The notes: generated by a model not told the origin, from the letters alone. DNA of 64,000 nucleotides from Marinobacter goseongensis (GCF_023156235.1 NZ_JAKZAI010000004.1:248001-312000); one strand, 5' to 3'. Positions 54,643 to 63,996 are shown, counted from the first letter of the stretch. Numbers and translations are program-made.

Positions 54643-56724
54643 ATGCCTTCAGAACGCGCGGTTGTGTCTCAGGTTGGTTTTCGTCGCAGCGGGCTGGAGT
54701 GGCTCTCCTCTCTGCCCGCGTGTCTGCTGCTGCTGTCGGTGGTGCTGTTTTCCACCAGCAGTGACATCCATAACCAGATGTTGCGGGGTGGGGAGCAGTT
54801 GTGGAGTGGCTATTACAAACTCCGCATGGACCCCGTACAACCAACCTGTGATCCCGGCCGGGATATAGACGCAGCGGTGCAGAAGGAGTTGGCGGATGAC
54901 AGCGCCGCGGATCCCATGGCGGCTCTGTTGGGCTCGGTCGAGAAAGACCCGGCCGACGTGCGCCTGGCCATCGAACGCTCGGTGGCGAATTGCCAGGCCA
55001 GCTTCGCCAGTTACGAGGATCTCACGGACAAACTGACGCCCGGGGTCAAAGCTTACCGCGCGGTGGAACTGTTCGTGGCGGACCTGATTGCCTTTGGCCT
55101 GGAGTCGCAGCGCTTTATCCTGGTGATTCTGGTGATGCTGTGCGCCGTCACCGCGACCCTGACCCGTCATCACATCGCCATGCGGGCCATGGAAACCCGC
55201 CTCGATTACACCGTTTCCCACACCTTTCAAACCGTGGCCAACGCCATGCTGCTGGGCTCGAGCGTGATCTTCCGGCAATCCAGTATGGCCAGTGAAACGC
55301 TGATGTCTGGCGAGGAACTGCTGCTCCATAACCTGTGGATTACCGGCTTCGCCTGTCTCACCCTGGCCAGTCTGTTCCGGCTGATTCGTGTACCTGACGA
55401 TCTACGGCCAGGCGGCAGCCTGAACGAGGCCATGCTGGCGGTGCCGTTGTACACGGTCATGTGCCTGATCTCCGGTACCTATTTTGCGCTGATCGGTCAT
55501 GCCTCCGGCATTGGTATCTATCTGGGCAAAATGATGGAGCTGTCCGACATGTTCCTCAATGTCGGGCTCTATGTCTGGGTCGGCATGATGCTGAAGCAAA
55601 CCCGCCTGGCCACGCTGGTGTTCAATGTGTTCCGGCCGTGGAAGATGCCGCCGGAGATGCTGGCGCTGGTGGCCGTGCTGGTGGCGGCCATACCCACGGC
55701 CTACACCGGTGCTTCCGGTATTTTTGTCATCGCCGCCGGTGCGGTGATCTACAGTGAACTGCGTGCCGCCGGTGCTAGGCGTCATCTGGCTCTGGCCGCC
55801 ACGGCCATGTCCGGCTCCCTGGGTGTGGTGTTGCGGCCCTGCCTGTTGGTGGTGGTGATCGCGTACCTGAACCGTGAAGTGACCACCGACGAGCTCTTTG
55901 GCTGGGGCATCTGGGTGTTCGTGCTCACCGCCACCATGTTTGCCATGGTCGCGCTGACGGTGAACCGCCAGAGCGAGTTCAATCTGGCGCCGTCTTCGCA
56001 GGCCTTTCCGGCGATGATGCAGGCGCTTCGCCCACTGATTCCCTATGCCCTGGTGATCACCGGTGTGGTGCTGGTGTACCGCTTCGCACTGGATGTGAAG
56101 ATGGACGAATTCTCCGCGCCACGGTTGCTGCCGGTGATCATGCTGGCCCTGCTGGTGTACGAACACGTCACCCTGAAAAACCGGAAAGCGCGCGCCAGCG
56201 GCGAGGTTCACCATCAGGGCCTGGAGCGCAGCATGCGCTCCGCCACCAACGACACCACCGCCGAAATCGGTGCGCTGCTGTTACTGCTGGGCCTCTCCGT
56301 CAGCATCGGTGGAGTGATCGAACGCTCCCACATCATGGAAGCCTTCCCTCAGGCCTTTGATAGCGCCTGGTCGGCCATGCTGCTGATGGTGGTTATCCTG
56401 GTGATCCTCGGCATGATCATGGACGCTTTTGGCGCGGTGATCCTGGTCACGGCCACCGTGGCCACCATTGCCTACAACAGCGGTATTCACCCCATTCACT
56501 TCTGGATGGTGACCCTGGTGGCGTTCGAGCTCGGCTACCTGAGCCCGCCGGTGGCGCTCAACCACCTGCTGACCCGACAAGTGGTGGGCGAAGCGGAAGT
56601 GCTGGCGGCGCAGCAGGAGGAGGGTACGTTCTATCAACGCCACGAGCGCATCATCATGCCGCTGATCGCCATGGGCATCTCGCTGGTGCTGGTGGCGTTC
56701 GTGCCGCTGCTGTTCTACGCCTGA
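54643..56724 (+). CDS. TRAP transporter large permease, probable DctQ-DctM fusion
   Basis: 693 residues, much longer than a DctM subunit (about 430). The C-terminal half is typical DctM: IPTAYTGASGIFVIAAGAVI, LGMIMDAFGAVILVTATVAT and HFWMVTLVAFELGYLSPPVA. The N-terminal 250 residues contain an anchor helix, a periplasmic segment and several helices, consistent with a fused small subunit. It would import an organic acid or similar solute by sodium symport with the binding protein at 51948. Substrate unknown. Confidence 0.83.
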   Translation: MPSERAVVSQVGFRRSGLEWLSSLPACLLLLSVVLFSTSSDIHNQMLRGGEQLWSGYYKLRMDPVQPTCDPGRDIDAAVQKELADDSAADPMAALLGSVEKDPADVRLAIERSVANCQASFASYEDLTDKLTPGVKAYRAVELFVADLIAFGLESQRFILVILVMLCAVTATLTRHHIAMRAMETRLDYTVSHTFQTVANAMLLGSSVIFRQSSMASETLMSGEELLLHNLWITGFACLTLASLFRLIRVPDDLRPGGSLNEAMLAVPLYTVMCLISGTYFALIGHASGIGIYLGKMMELSDMFLNVGLYVWVGMMLKQTRLATLVFNVFRPWKMPPEMLALVAVLVAAIPTAYTGASGIFVIAAGAVIYSELRAAGARRHLALAATAMSGSLGVVLRPCLLVVVIAYLNREVTTDELFGWGIWVFVLTATMFAMVALTVNRQSEFNLAPSSQAFPAMMQALRPLIPYALVITGVVLVYRFALDVKMDEFSAPRLLPVIMLALLVYEHVTLKNRKARASGEVHHQGLERSMRSATNDTTAEIGALLLLLGLSVSIGGVIERSHIMEAFPQAFDSAWSAMLLMVVILVILGMIMDAFGAVILVTATVATIAYNSGIHPIHFWMVTLVAFELGYLSPPVALNHLLTRQVVGEAEVLAAQQEEGTFYQRHERIIMPLIAMGISLVLVAFVPLLFYA

Positions 56725-56756
56725 CAGTATATTTGGGCTGCCATGCTCCGGACGTT

Positions 56757-57047
56757 TTACCGCATTGCAGCCCTTTCTTCACGGCACTCATAAGAGCCCA
56801 TTTCAAACTCCCGGCAGATCCAGGGCCGGTTGTCATAGATGGTGCACAGGAAGGTTTCCCGATCCAGGGCCGAGCACCAACCATCGGCTAGTCGCTTCAT
56901 GGTTTCACCGCCCCATTCATCGAACGCAATATGTCGCTCGGGAACCCCGGTATCGGAAATGATCATGACTTCGAGACGGCAGCAACAGGCTTCGCAGTTC
57001 GAGCAGGAAATGTCCGGGGCGGTTACGTTTTTCAGGGGAATCTTCAT
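56757..57047 (-). CDS. YkgJ-family cysteine-cluster protein
   Basis: 96 residues with CSNCEACCC near the N-terminus and later Cys residues (GWCSALDRE, FLCTIYDNRPWICREFEMG), the pattern of YkgJ-type putative zinc/iron-chelating proteins (CxxCxxCC). No signal peptide. Function is not established. It converges on the TRAP permease gene. Confidence 0.87.
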   Translation of the reverse strand: MKIPLKNVTAPDISCSNCEACCCRLEVMIISDTGVPERHIAFDEWGGETMKRLADGWCSALDRETFLCTIYDNRPWICREFEMGSYECREERAAMR

Positions 57048-57138
57048 GAATACGGGATCGGCTCACGGTCGTCATGGGGCTTCAGTGTTCGCCATCCTAT
57101 CAAAACGCCGGGGCGGGTGCGTGACCGTTGGCGCGCCA

Positions 57139-58062
57139 CTATGGACGTTGCTGGTCAAACGCCCTTGCCGCGTCCCGCTCTCCGGGTGCGTAGTGCTGTT
57201 GCAGTAAGATCTCAATCTGCCGGTCTTTCTCCGCCTGGTCCAGGCCGGCGTTATCGATCAGGCGCTTTTCCGCCTGAAACGCCTGGTAGCGCTGTGCCCA
57301 CGCGTTCTCGAACTCTGCCAGCTCGGCCTGCGCTTCCGTCTGGGGCGCACCGCGCTCTGTGGTGCTATCGTCAGCAGCGGTCCCGTTTTCGGGTTGGCCG
57401 TCATCGGTGTCTGCGAACAGCCGGGCGGAGAGCTCCGGTCCGAACCATTCCTCACGCAACTGAGTGAGCCGCGCCTGGGCCTCCTGCTGGTCAGCCATGG
57501 TGGTGACCGGCCCAAGGTCCTTCATCAGGCGAGCCTCCGCCTGTTCCAGGCCATAGAGGTGGGTGATGATGAACGCCAGGTCTTCCGCTTCCGCTGTGGA
57601 GAGCTCCCGTTCGATCAGACTGGAGAGTGTGTCGAGGTCTTCGCGGCCGAGGTGTTCCGGCATGCTGGCCACGAAGGCATCAATGGCGGCACGGCCCTCC
57701 CGGTCCAGCGTGAAGTCGTACTGGAATGACGGCGCGACGCTGTTCTGAAACACCTCGCGCAGGTGTTCGAGTTCTGCTTCCTGTAACCTGGATGCCGGTT
57801 GAGCAGCGGCGTCTTCTGTACCTTGGTCGCCGGTCGTCGTTGCAAAGACTGGGGGCGCGGTCTCGGCTTTGTTCTCTGGCTCCCGGCGGTCGGCAGGGTT
57901 CAGAGAAGCCGTTTGAGGCGTTACAGCGGGGGCGGGTTGCACCGCGCGGTTATCGCGCTCCGGCGCGGCAAAAAAGACGTAGGTCAGCAGCAGGCAGACA
58001 CTGCCGACCCCAAGCAGGGTGACGCCTGACCGTATTATCGCTGACCCGCTGTTTGCCGCCAT
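57139..58062 (-). CDS. lifO: Lipase-specific foldase (lipase chaperone, Lif)
   Basis: 308 residues from the ATG at 58062. N-terminal membrane anchor (GVTLLGVGSVCLLLTYVFFA), then a Pro/Ala-rich linker and a helical body. SFQYDFTLDREGRAAIDAFV corresponds to the Lif motif RxxFDYxLSAxGE, imperfectly conserved, and EEWFGPELSARLFAD matches the later family block. Lif proteins sit in the inner membrane and fold a partner lipase in the periplasm. The lipase gene is two genes upstream, so the partnership is likely. Seven bases follow the SurA-like gene. Confidence 0.8.
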   Translation of the reverse strand: MAANSGSAIIRSGVTLLGVGSVCLLLTYVFFAAPERDNRAVQPAPAVTPQTASLNPADRREPENKAETAPPVFATTTGDQGTEDAAAQPASRLQEAELEHLREVFQNSVAPSFQYDFTLDREGRAAIDAFVASMPEHLGREDLDTLSSLIERELSTAEAEDLAFIITHLYGLEQAEARLMKDLGPVTTMADQQEAQARLTQLREEWFGPELSARLFADTDDGQPENGTAADDSTTERGAPQTEAQAELAEFENAWAQRYQAFQAEKRLIDNAGLDQAEKDRQIEILLQQHYAPGERDAARAFDQQRP

Positions 58063-58069
58063 GGTTCTT

Positions 58070-58912
58070 TTAGTCCGTGGGTCGGGTAACGTGTTGATCG
58101 TTGAACACGATCGAGGCGTTGTCGGCGAGTTCTCCAAGTTTCTTGTCCAGCTTCTGGCTCACCAGCTCCGCCCGGATCAGCTCCCGTTCTTCCTCGTAGC
58201 TTTGCTTCGCCATGACCTGCTTGTCAATTACCTGAACCACCTTCCAGTAGCCATCCTGGAACACCGGGTCGTCGGCAAATTCGTTCACCGCCAGCTGCCG
58301 GACGATGGCGTTCACTTCCGGCGCAATGTCAGTATCCCGCAGCCAGGGCGTCTCGATCACGTCTGCATCGCTGGCGCCTGCATCGTTACCGGCTTTGAGG
58401 GCGCTGAGGAACTTCATCGCACGGTCCGGGTCGGTGGTGCGCCAGATCATGAAGCGGTACATGGCCTGCTCGCGTTGCTTATCGTAGTACTGGCGTATGT
58501 CGGATTCGTCAATCTCGATGGCGGCCATCAGCTGTTTGACGTACAGCTGTGCCAGCAGGGTTTTCTCGGCCATCGCCATTTCCACTTTAACCCGCTCGGA
58601 CTCGTGCAGGCCCTGCCGGGTTGCCTGCTGCGCCAGCACCTCCGTCATCACCAGATCTTTGGCCGTTTGCTGGCGGTTCATCTCGGCATCAAAGCCGTCG
58701 TCGTAGGCCTGTCTTTCGGTGGTGTCCTGCGCCCGGGAACCCAGCAGGAAGTGGTAGAGATTCGCCCCCAGCGGCGTCCCGTTGACCGTGGCGAACACCT
58801 CCGGGTCTTCGGTATGGACTTGATGGGTGGATTGGTGTTGCTCGTCCGCCTGCAGGCAACCGGCAAAAACCAGCAGAAGGCCAAGCGCCTGGGGCCACAT
58901 CAGTTTGTTCAT
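58070..58912 (-). CDS. SurA/PpiC-like periplasmic foldase, lipoprotein
   Basis: 280 residues with a lipoprotein-type signal; VFAGC gives Cys19. Residues about 35-130 resemble a SurA N-terminal chaperone domain (VFATVNGTPLGANLYHFLLG, MTEVLAQQATRQGLHESERV). The later part (residues about 140-250) looks like a divergent parvulin domain (REQAMYRFMIWRT, QDGYWKVVQVIDKQ). It lies between a lipase and a lipase foldase on the same strand and may help the same client. Isomerase activity is doubtful without alignment of active-site residues. Confidence 0.78.
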   Translation of the reverse strand: MNKLMWPQALGLLLVFAGCLQADEQHQSTHQVHTEDPEVFATVNGTPLGANLYHFLLGSRAQDTTERQAYDDGFDAEMNRQQTAKDLVMTEVLAQQATRQGLHESERVKVEMAMAEKTLLAQLYVKQLMAAIEIDESDIRQYYDKQREQAMYRFMIWRTTDPDRAMKFLSALKAGNDAGASDADVIETPWLRDTDIAPEVNAIVRQLAVNEFADDPVFQDGYWKVVQVIDKQVMAKQSYEEERELIRAELVSQKLDKKLGELADNASIVFNDQHVTRPTD

Positions 58913-58956
58913 TCATCGCCTCAACTTGGAAAAGGGGACGGCTCCCATACGAAAAT

Positions 58957-58983
58957 GAGCAAGCCAGTTTGCCTGGCTTGCTC
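58957..58983 (-). terminator. Terminator or attenuator after the lipase gene
   Basis: Perfect 11-base arms GAGCAAGCCAG and CTGGCTTGCTC with loop TTTGC; on the minus strand ATTTTC follows. It lies between the lipase stop and the SurA-like gene, so read-through would set the ratio of lipase to its folding factors. Confidence 0.7.
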
Positions 58984-59036
58984 ACCCGGAATTCCCTGTC
59001 CTGAAGTGCGTTAATCAGAGCGCAACGCGCCGTGAA

Positions 59037-59675
59037 TTACAGGAAACGCCTGACGTCGTCGTAAACGCCTTTCCAGACCATCAGCGTCAGGTGACCCACA
59101 CTGGACGTACGGAGGCTGTTTCCGCACTTTGCATTGGTCTGCGGGATGATGATCTCATCAAGGGCGGACCACAGGGACACATCACACCCGCGGCCGTTGA
59201 GAGACTGCAGGAACGAGGAATTGTAACGCATCTCGGAACAGGCCGGGCTCCAGCAGCCGTAGGCCCAGGCCGTGCCCTTGTGGGGCGTACCGAGTGTGAC
59301 CAGGCGGTTGGTTGCCGCAGAGCCACCTTCGAATACCCGGTACCAGCGTGAGACCAGGCCCCCGTTGGAGTGGGCAATGATCTTGGCCTTTCGCCAGCCG
59401 TGGTTCGGGCGGATGTTGTTGACGAACGCCTTCAGCTCCCGGGCGCTGGTCTTGTTGCTCTTGCCCAGGCTGTTGTAGCCGAACTTGTACAGGGCGCAGG
59501 CCGGTGTGCCGTCGTTCTTGAAGCGGTTGATCATCATGTCAAACTGCGACTTCCAGCCTGAATATCCGTGAACGAACACGATCGGATCGGCGTTGCAGGC
59601 CGCCTGGGCAGAGCCGGCGAAGAGCAACGATGCCAGCAAGGCCAGCATGGACAGCTTTTTGATGGGGTTGATCAT
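59037..59675 (-). CDS. Secreted lipase
   Basis: 212 residues from the ATG at 59675. Signal peptide MINPIKKLSMLALLASLLFA with cleavage after SAQA. The oxyanion motif is VFVHGYSG; the nucleophile elbow is AHSNGG with Ser103; likely Asp173 and His195 (SVGHLTL) complete the triad. The six Cys may form disulfides. Size and motifs resemble the small lipases of family I.4/Streptomyces type more than the 300-residue Pseudomonas lipases usually served by Lif, yet a foldase gene follows. Substrate chain length unknown. Confidence 0.85.
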   Translation of the reverse strand: MINPIKKLSMLALLASLLFAGSAQAACNADPIVFVHGYSGWKSQFDMMINRFKNDGTPACALYKFGYNSLGKSNKTSARELKAFVNNIRPNHGWRKAKIIAHSNGGLVSRWYRVFEGGSAATNRLVTLGTPHKGTAWAYGCWSPACSEMRYNSSFLQSLNGRGCDVSLWSALDEIIIPQTNAKCGNSLRTSSVGHLTLMVWKGVYDDVRRFL

Positions 59676-59861
59676 GGTGTTGTCCTTTGTTGTATTTATT
59701 TTTAACGTGTTGGGCTTTGGAAACGTTGAAACTACAGCCACGAAATAGTCTCACCGGAGGGGCTCGGTGCCACTCCGGTTGATCAAATTTAGACCAGTGC
59801 TCGCGGCATCAGCCATCACCCGTATGGGTGATCCTGACGAGGATGTGACCTGGTTCACTAA

Positions 59862-61292
59862 TCAGGGGGGTGGCAAAGCGCCGGTGTAGAAGGGAGCGCA
59901 GTCGTTGTTGGTGACGGCTTGCACGCCGCGCTCGACCAGGTTGAGCATCGGTCCGGTTACCGCCACCAGAACATTGGGCTTGTCGATTTTCGGGTCGTGG
60001 AACGGACCGGTGATCTGTTGCTCAACCACCGCACACCCTTCGGAGTCGACCACCGCCACCTTCAGGTGGTGGAAGCTGGCGTTGCCAAAGTCGAGGCCAC
60101 CGCTCAGCGCGAGGCGGTGTTTCGGGGTGCGGAAGGCCACGTCACGAGACCGGGCCACACCGGCCTCAATGGCCCATTCCGACACCATCTGTTCAATGGT
60201 GGTGCTGCCCTCACTGCCTGCCAGTAAACCGGTGAACGCGTAGCCCCGGGTCACGGCAAGCCCCACCGGCCCGGCCAGAAACACGGCCCCGACATCGATC
60301 AGGTTGAAGCGTTGGGTTTCGGTGTAATCTTCCAGCTGCTCATCCAGATCATAGCCCTGAAAGGTCAGTTCGGTGGCGCTCATGGTGAGTTTGCCGCTGG
60401 CGCTATGTCGTAGCGCTGGCAAGGACGCGCCAGCGGCCTGCAGGTCAAGCTCAAGATCGATCTTGCCGGTGGCCTGCTGATCCGGATTCAACAGCCGGAT
60501 GAAGGCGCCGAAATCGAACCCGTCCAGCCGCTGCTCAATCCGAAGGGTGGGTGGGCCGGCCGAAAAATCCGCTGCGATTCGCCCCGACAGCGCCCCATCG
60601 AACGCTACTGCGGTTAGCGGATCCAGAGTGAACGCGCCCTGGTCACCCTTCAGTTCGACCGACAGGTCAGAAAGCCGGAACCGGTCCCTGCTGAGCGATT
60701 GGCATTGCATGGCGCCTTCGGCTGCGAGCGTGGCCAGCACCTGATCAACCGTCCCTCCGCCATGGCGGAGGACGTGCAGGTTCACATCGCACTGCGCCAT
60801 CTGCCAGTTGGTTTCTGTGGTTCGGTCCTGATACCGGAGGCGGGCATCGGTCACCCGCAGCTGCTGGAGCGAGAGGGCCCCGAGCTGCCCGGGATCCGGT
60901 CGGGCGAGGTTCAATTCACCCGAGCGGTTCTGCTCGACGGTCAGTTGCGGTTGATCGAGGTGCACGGTCTCAGGCTGCAGCGTGCCCCTCAGCAGCGGGG
61001 TGATGGCAAACCCGACCCGAAGGCTTTCTGCCGTGGCCACGGCCCGGTCCTGGTGGCGTACTTCCAGTTTCTCGACAGCCACGCCGGGCCCCGGCAGCAG
61101 GCTGAGTCGCGGCGAACGATGGATCTGCACCTCCATGCCGAGGGATTTACTGAGCCGGGCTTCGAGTTGCTGCCGGATCTGGTCGCTGTCGATCAGCAGC
61201 CAGGCCGCCAGGGCCACGGCCAGAATCAGCAGCGCGACCAGCGCCAGAACGATCCTGACCACGTTCCGAAATGGATGATTGCCGATTGGCAT
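59862..61292 (-). CDS. AsmA-family inner-membrane protein
   Basis: 476 residues. An N-terminal helix (IVLALVALLILAVALAAWLL) is followed by the AsmA signature LEARLSKSLGMEVQIHRSPR and a long beta-rich periplasmic region, with the C-terminal AsmA block (SGGLDFGNASFHHLKVAVVD). AsmA-like proteins are proposed to carry phospholipids between membranes. It is shorter than E. coli AsmA (617). Neighbours do not suggest a specific role. Confidence 0.87.
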   Translation of the reverse strand: MPIGNHPFRNVVRIVLALVALLILAVALAAWLLIDSDQIRQQLEARLSKSLGMEVQIHRSPRLSLLPGPGVAVEKLEVRHQDRAVATAESLRVGFAITPLLRGTLQPETVHLDQPQLTVEQNRSGELNLARPDPGQLGALSLQQLRVTDARLRYQDRTTETNWQMAQCDVNLHVLRHGGGTVDQVLATLAAEGAMQCQSLSRDRFRLSDLSVELKGDQGAFTLDPLTAVAFDGALSGRIAADFSAGPPTLRIEQRLDGFDFGAFIRLLNPDQQATGKIDLELDLQAAGASLPALRHSASGKLTMSATELTFQGYDLDEQLEDYTETQRFNLIDVGAVFLAGPVGLAVTRGYAFTGLLAGSEGSTTIEQMVSEWAIEAGVARSRDVAFRTPKHRLALSGGLDFGNASFHHLKVAVVDSEGCAVVEQQITGPFHDPKIDKPNVLVAVTGPMLNLVERGVQAVTNNDCAPFYTGALPPP

Positions 61293-61376
61293 CGTCAGAC
61301 CTCCCTGTCGTGCTGCCCTGCAGGTTGCATCTCATCCAGTTTAGAAACACCTCGCCGATCTGCGCAACGCTTTTTC

Positions 61377-62219
61377 TCAGACCCCGGCGGGTTCCTGAGT
61401 TAACCGCTCCCAGGTCTGAACCATCAGTTTTTTGCCGGTACCCCAGCGATACCCGCCCAGCGCGCCACTTTGCTGAATAACCCGGTGACAGGGTATCAGC
61501 AGGGCCACCGGGTTCGCGCCAATGGCGTTACCCACCGCGCGTGCGGAGTTGGGGGCATCCAGCGCGCGCGCAATCTGAGCGTAGCTGGCCAGCGCGCCCG
61601 GAGGTATGTGCAACAGGGCCCGCCACACTGCGATCTGGAAATTGGTGCCGCCAACGTGGAGCGACAGTGGCCGGTGCACCGACCCCGCATCGCTGCCGAA
61701 AAGCGCCTCGATCACCCGGCGCGGTGCCTCGGGGTTTTCCCGAATGACACTGAGCGGCCAGGCCCTTTGCAGACTCGCCAGCAACGTGTCCAGGTTCTGA
61801 AAGTCCATGAATTCCGCGCGGCACACACCGCGCGGCGTGACAGCCACAAACATCGGCCCCAGTGGGCTGGGATGCACGCCGTATTCGATCTCAAGCTGCT
61901 TTCCCTGGGATTTGTACTCGCCGGGGGTAACCGCTTCCAGCTGCACAAAATGATCATGCAGCCGGGAACTGCTGCTTAACCCGAGTTCAAGTGAGGCGTC
62001 GAGCAGAGAGCGGGTCTGAGCCAGCAGGGTCTTGCCACGTTCCAGTGTAAGAACCTGCAAGAAGCGCTTAGGTGTGGTGCCGGCCCACCGACAGAACAGC
62101 CGCTGAAAGTGAAACGGACTCAAATGCACATGGGCGGCAACCTCTTCCAGGCCGGGCTGTTCCGGGGCATGAGCGACAAGATACGCCATGGCGCGTGCGA
62201 TTCTGTCGTAGTCTGTCAT
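61377..62219 (-). CDS. AraC-type domain fused to O6-alkylguanine-DNA methyltransferase (Ada-like)
   Basis: 280 residues from the ATG at 62219. Residues about 1-105 are an AraC helix-turn-helix pair (LEEVAAHVHLSPFHFQRLFC, then LQVLTLERGKTLLA). The C-terminal half is a methyltransferase with the active-site IPCHRV, Cys near residue 243. The N-terminal zinc/Cys domain that lets Ada sense methylphosphotriesters is absent, so it repairs O6-methylguanine but its transcriptional role is uncertain. Gene stands alone on the minus strand. Confidence 0.9.
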   Translation of the reverse strand: MTDYDRIARAMAYLVAHAPEQPGLEEVAAHVHLSPFHFQRLFCRWAGTTPKRFLQVLTLERGKTLLAQTRSLLDASLELGLSSSSRLHDHFVQLEAVTPGEYKSQGKQLEIEYGVHPSPLGPMFVAVTPRGVCRAEFMDFQNLDTLLASLQRAWPLSVIRENPEAPRRVIEALFGSDAGSVHRPLSLHVGGTNFQIAVWRALLHIPPGALASYAQIARALDAPNSARAVGNAIGANPVALLIPCHRVIQQSGALGGYRWGTGKKLMVQTWERLTQEPAGV

Positions 62220-62381
62220 GGCGCAATCTCTCAATCACGATTTATGGGGGCACTCGCTATCGTAATAGGCCCGGCGCTGACTGCCGACCCGAATCTTGCG
62301 GTATCGCAGCTTGTGCCCGTTTTCAGAAGTGTCCGCAGCAGCGGGGCAGAACGCCACTCGCGTTGGATTTCGCCAGGCCGG

Positions 62382-63299
62382 CTACCTGGCCATAAACCGC
62401 TGGTAAACCGACTCGTAGCGCTCGGCGGAGGCTCCGCTCAACGTCGACTGATACAGTTCCTTTGCCCGGGATTGCACCTTGAGTTCGGTAAATCTTACGT
62501 TCAATAATTCGATGATATCCCGGCCCCGGTCATCCCGAGTGCAGGCATAATGCAGTTGGCTGTATTCCGGCGTCTCGGTCAGCGGTCTGAAGGTGAAAGC
62601 CTTACTGGCCTTCTGGTCGGGTGTTAACTGATCCACTTCGGAGGCGGTGCCCAGTATGGCTACCAGTCTGCCGGTCAGAAGCATGCCAGCCAGCACTTCG
62701 TTGGTCCTCGCACTGCCATACAAGTCAGTATTCTCCGGGTTGTCCTCCTCGTAGGTCCGCAGTAGATCGTCCACCGGTTTACTGTAAGTGCGATGTTTCA
62801 GATACCCGATAGGGCCAAATCCGGAGCTCAACACGGCAACCAGGCTGACCGGCCGGTTGGGGTCAGACTGATCGCCGGGCAACCTGGGCAATGCGTCTGT
62901 GCGGACGATCAAACCCTGTGACAGCATGGGAATAATCGGTCGGGAAAAGTGAAAGAAAGGCGCTCTTTCCGGGGTTTTGATCAGTGCCTGTGAACAAAAT
63001 GACCTGCCCAGTTTCGCGTTGTACAGGATCCGAGAATAGTTTGCCTGAGTGAATCGATGATCGTACTCGGGCAACCCTTCGATCAGTTCACTGTGCAGTT
63101 GGTCGAAATAGCCAAAGTCGCCCCTGTCTGGATGCTTGTGAAAGGGCGGAAAGTAGGGGGCCAGCCATTCAACGACCTCCCGTGATTCGGTGTTTTCCTG
63201 GCTTTTTGCGTTTTCCATCAGGCCCAGCAATACAACCACTGCCCCCAGCAGGCCTTTAAAGAGAGGTGATTCAACGGCCGCCGGGGTGCGCCTGTGCAT
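62382..63299 (-). CDS. Periplasmic solute-binding-like protein (TIGR02285-like)
   Basis: 305 residues with an N-terminal hydrophobic segment (LFKGLLGAVVVLLGLMENAK) that may be a signal sequence. The body resembles bacterial extracellular family-3 solute-binding domains: VVEWLAPYFPPFH, then FHFSRPIIPMLSQGLIVRTD and LVAILGTASEVDQL. It has no adjacent transporter genes, which is typical of the TIGR02285 family. Function unknown; sensing or signalling is possible. Confidence 0.7.
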   Translation of the reverse strand: MHRRTPAAVESPLFKGLLGAVVVLLGLMENAKSQENTESREVVEWLAPYFPPFHKHPDRGDFGYFDQLHSELIEGLPEYDHRFTQANYSRILYNAKLGRSFCSQALIKTPERAPFFHFSRPIIPMLSQGLIVRTDALPRLPGDQSDPNRPVSLVAVLSSGFGPIGYLKHRTYSKPVDDLLRTYEEDNPENTDLYGSARTNEVLAGMLLTGRLVAILGTASEVDQLTPDQKASKAFTFRPLTETPEYSQLHYACTRDDRGRDIIELLNVRFTELKVQSRAKELYQSTLSGASAERYESVYQRFMAR

Positions 63300-63579
63300 T
63301 GGATAGATCCTCGCAAGGGGTTAACGCCATACCAATCACAGCGCCTGAGACACCAAGCGACTCGGCCAGGTGCAACCCTACGGAAGGCTGCGGAGCGTCT
63401 CACGCATCCGCTGGCCTGACTCGTTAATTATGGCCGTGATGGGAACAACTGGCCACATACCAATACACCCTTGTTCATTGAAGGAAACACAACCAGCAGC
63501 ACCCATAACCCACCCCAGATCATTCGCTGGTACAACCAGGGCGCTGTGAAATCGGGTTTCATTGATCGCTCCCGGCTTT

Positions 63580-63996
63580 CTATTCGCTCAGGCAACCCTG
63601 AGCCTCAGCTGCAGTATGGCGCCCGCTCCAATACCCGAAGGGCCGCATCAAACCCGGAATTTTCAGATCGTTTCCGCGAAACCCAGCGACGGAAAGAGAA
63701 ACGGTTGCAAGGATGCTCAGCCCCATACCCACCAGCATGAAAATATTGTTGAGGCCATCGTCTGAAAGGTAAGGGATGCTCGTGCCTGCGTCACGAACCG
63801 CAATACGAATCCCTACAGCCAGTGCCGCCAAAAGCATGAGGTAAACAAATGTTGATAGCCAAAGATCCATGACCTTCAGGAGAGTCATCTTGCTTTGGGT
63901 GAAATCGAAACGACGAGCCGATAGCAGGAAAAGAACCACCAACGGTACGTACAGCCAGAAATAAGTGTAGAAAATGATCAAGCTGACCAGTGGCAC
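63580..63996 (-). CDS. Small membrane protein of unknown function, start near window edge
   Basis: 138 residues from a GTG at 63996, only four bases from the end of the window. The frame may therefore continue upstream and the true start be outside. Three hydrophobic helices are visible (YVPLVVLFLLSA region, LSTFVYLMLLAALAVGI, IFMLVGMGLSILATVSLSVA). No family recognised. Confidence 0.55.
   Translation of the reverse strand: MPLVSLIIFYTYFWLYVPLVVLFLLSARRFDFTQSKMTLLKVMDLWLSTFVYLMLLAALAVGIRIAVRDAGTSIPYLSDDGLNNIFMLVGMGLSILATVSLSVAGFRGNDLKIPGLMRPFGYWSGRHTAAEAQGCLSE

Noticed and set aside
62235-62381. Possible short gene between the Ada-like and solute-binding-like genes
   Set aside because: The plus-strand frame runs into the antisense of the next gene and shows no protein features.
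63471-63740. Plus-strand frames near the window end
   Set aside because: No ribosome-binding site or domain, and they overlap the membrane protein on the other strand.
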